Under the pieces are notes generated by a model. It was not told the origin of the DNA and did no database searches. It saw only the letters and a list, made by a program, of their open reading frames with translations. The position numbers and the translations under genes were made by a program. This document shows positions 63,193 through 64,000 of a stretch of 64,000 bases of DNA, in pieces. The stretch comes from Eggerthella sinensis (GTDB lineage Bacteria; Actinomycetota; Coriobacteriia; Coriobacteriales; Eggerthellaceae): positions 1 through 64,000 of the forward strand of contig NZ_PPTT01000002.1 in the NCBI RefSeq assembly GCF_003339815.1, given 5' to 3'. Each line of letters starts with the position of its first letter. The first letter of the stretch is position 1.

Positions 63193-63208
63193 CCACAATA
63201 TGTAGTGG
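63193..63208. promoter_or_regulatory. NrdR box 1
   Basis: CCACAATATGTAGTGG matches the NrdR consensus acaCwAtATaTwGtgt at 13 of 16 positions. It lies about 110 bp before nrdD and 32 bp, centre to centre, from a second box. Confidence 0.75.
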
Positions 63209-63224
63209 TGAGTTCTGATTTGAA

Positions 63225-63240
63225 AGTGAACATATAGTAC
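63225..63240. promoter_or_regulatory. NrdR box 2 overlapping the nrdD -10
   Basis: AGTGAACATATAGTAC matches the NrdR consensus at about 10 of 16 positions, including the central ATATAG core. It lies exactly 32 bp from box 1, close to three helical turns, as known for paired NrdR sites. It covers the predicted -10. Confidence 0.55.
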
Positions 63241-63262
63241 CTGCGGAGGGAACGGGGCGCAA
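63234..63262 (-). promoter_or_regulatory. Promoter of nrdD-nrdG
   Basis: On the minus strand TTGCGC (63257-63262), 17 bp, then TACTAT (63234-63239). Both NrdR-like boxes lie at or just downstream of the -10, suited to repression. Confidence 0.5.
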
Positions 63263-63362
63263 GGGGTAAAAGCGCGAGAATTCAGCTCCCACACATAACG
63301 GGACCGGTGATTCACATTTTATCCACGGCCCGCGCGCATCGATGGCATCGGGCCGTTACACG

Positions 63363-63629
63363 CTATTGAACGGTGCCGTACACCTGTCCCCACGCATGCC
63401 CGCCGATGGCTGAATTCAGTTGGTCGCACAGCCGCTTGCGCGTGTAGAGGCCGGGCGGCAGCAGGTTGACGATCTCGGCGAGGTCGTCGGGCAGGTCGGC
63501 GGCCTCGGCGGCCACGACGATGTCGAGGCGACGCATGGTGGCCTTCGGGTCGGCGTCGACGAACACCGAGTCCACCACGTCCTGCAACGCCCCGTAGTGC
63601 GGGCTGCGCTTGGTATTGGAGCCCGCCAC
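63363..63629 (-). CDS. Unrecognised 88-residue protein
   Basis: 88 residues with no family assigned. It starts VAGSNTKRSPHYGALQDVVD, contains ATMRRLDIVVAAEAADLPDD and ends YTRKRLCDQLNSAIGGHAWG. It is soluble, mixed alpha/beta, with no signal or membrane helix. The GTG at 63629 has GGAGGA 5 nt upstream and begins 1 bp after the stop of the next upstream gene, so the two form one transcription unit. Continuous good codon usage and tight spacing support a real gene; the function is unknown. Confidence 0.65.
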   Translation of the reverse strand: MAGSNTKRSPHYGALQDVVDSVFVDADPKATMRRLDIVVAAEAADLPDDLAEIVNLLPPGLYTRKRLCDQLNSAIGGHAWGQVYGTVQ

Positions 63630-63630
63630 G

Positions 63631-64000
63631 CTAGTCCTCCACGTCCGGACGCACCACGTCGAAGCCCTCGCTCGCCGCCACGAGCGCGCCCGCGTACGCC
63701 GGCGTGGCCGCACCGGCGGCGCGCAGGAACTGCGCTCCGGCCGCGCGCAGCTGCGTGGCGGCGCTCACCAGCACGTCGGGGCAATAGTAGGGGTTCTCGG
63801 GCGTGGCGTCGCCCTGCTTCGGGTTGTGCTCGCGCACCACCAGCTGCACGAGCACCGGAAACGGGCCGGCCCCCGCCACGCGGCGCGCGAACGTCACCGC
63901 CTGCTCGAGCGGGGCCGGGGTGGCGAACCCGAGCACCGACGCCTCGTACTCCACCATCACGGCAAGCGCGTCCTCGAGCGTGTGCCGCCCGTCGGACAGC
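63631..64000 (-). CDS. Unrecognised protein, 5' end beyond the window
   Basis: The last 123 residues of a longer protein. The reading frame stays open to the window edge with sensible sequence (LSDGRHTLEDALAVMVEYEA), so an internal GTG at 63960 is not the real start. It contains FPVLVQLVVREHNPKQGDAT, ENPYYCPDVLVSAATQLRAA and ALVAASEGFDVVRPDVED. It looks soluble and alpha/beta. I do not recognise the family. It is followed after 1 bp by the 88-residue gene. Confidence 0.65.
   Translation of the reverse strand, partial: LSDGRHTLEDALAVMVEYEASVLGFATPAPLEQAVTFARRVAGAGPFPVLVQLVVREHNPKQGDATPENPYYCPDVLVSAATQLRAAGAQFLRAAGAATPAYAGALVAASEGFDVVRPDVED

Noticed and set aside
60136-63237. A 1,033-codon plus-strand frame antisense to nrdD-nrdG
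   Set aside because: Both minus-strand genes are canonical with active-site motifs; the plus frame is low-complexity.

Overview
The window is GC-rich, anaerobe-type actinobacterial DNA. The most likely source is a gut coriobacterium of the Eggerthellaceae (Eggerthella/Gordonibacter-like). This is inferred from Tat-exported FAD reductases paired with a multiheme cytochrome, a LuxR regulator fused to a multi-span membrane domain, an anaerobic class III ribonucleotide reductase, and a giant cell-surface repeat protein. No database search was run. No rRNA, tRNA, CRISPR array, phage or insertion sequence was seen.

Layout. 0-4 kb: amt-glnK ammonium uptake pair, a GNAT acetyltransferase, a DUF1508-type small protein and a PiT phosphate transporter. 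4-27 kb, almost all on the minus strand: a long housekeeping cluster read alaS, ruvX, mltG, yqeG-like, aroE, aroC, aroK, aroB, aroQ::pepP fusion, efp, then (after an accessory block) carboxyltransferase::AccB fusion, accC, asp23, nusB, xseB, dxs. This resembles the Firmicute/actinobacterial order aroQ-pepP-efp-accB-accC-asp23-nusB-xseB-dxs, with two in-frame fusions. An accessory block at 10.6-14.2 kb (XRE regulator, Tat FAD reductase, membrane LuxR regulator) splits efp from the carboxylase genes.

26-35 kb: an AI-2E family transporter, a DUF948-like coiled-coil protein, rarA, a 6S RNA gene (my structural call) divergent from rarA and followed by an HxlR regulator, a PEBP-type protein and a VOC protein. 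A second respiratory module follows: tandem-domain MarR regulator, Tat FAD reductase, six-site c-type cytochrome lipoprotein. 35-41 kb: pstSCAB with a distal PhoB/PhoR-type two-component pair, under an 11-bp-periodic Pho-box-like array.

41-52.5 kb: a lone Mop-domain protein, a small membrane protein and a 3,493-residue surface protein with about 21 SHIRT-like repeats. 52.9-58 kb, plus strand: a transglutaminase-like lipoprotein and a compact pilus-like operon (PilC/GspF, four small membrane or pilin-like proteins, PilT). 58-64 kb, minus strand: DUF2804 protein, MscS channel, nrdG, nrdD behind two NrdR-like boxes, and two unrecognised genes, the last cut by the window end.

Functionally the window joins nutrient sensing (ammonium, phosphate), aromatic amino acid and isoprenoid precursor synthesis, carboxylation of a central metabolite, two probable extracytoplasmic anaerobic electron-acceptor systems with their own regulators, and cell-surface interaction (adhesin, pilus-like operon).
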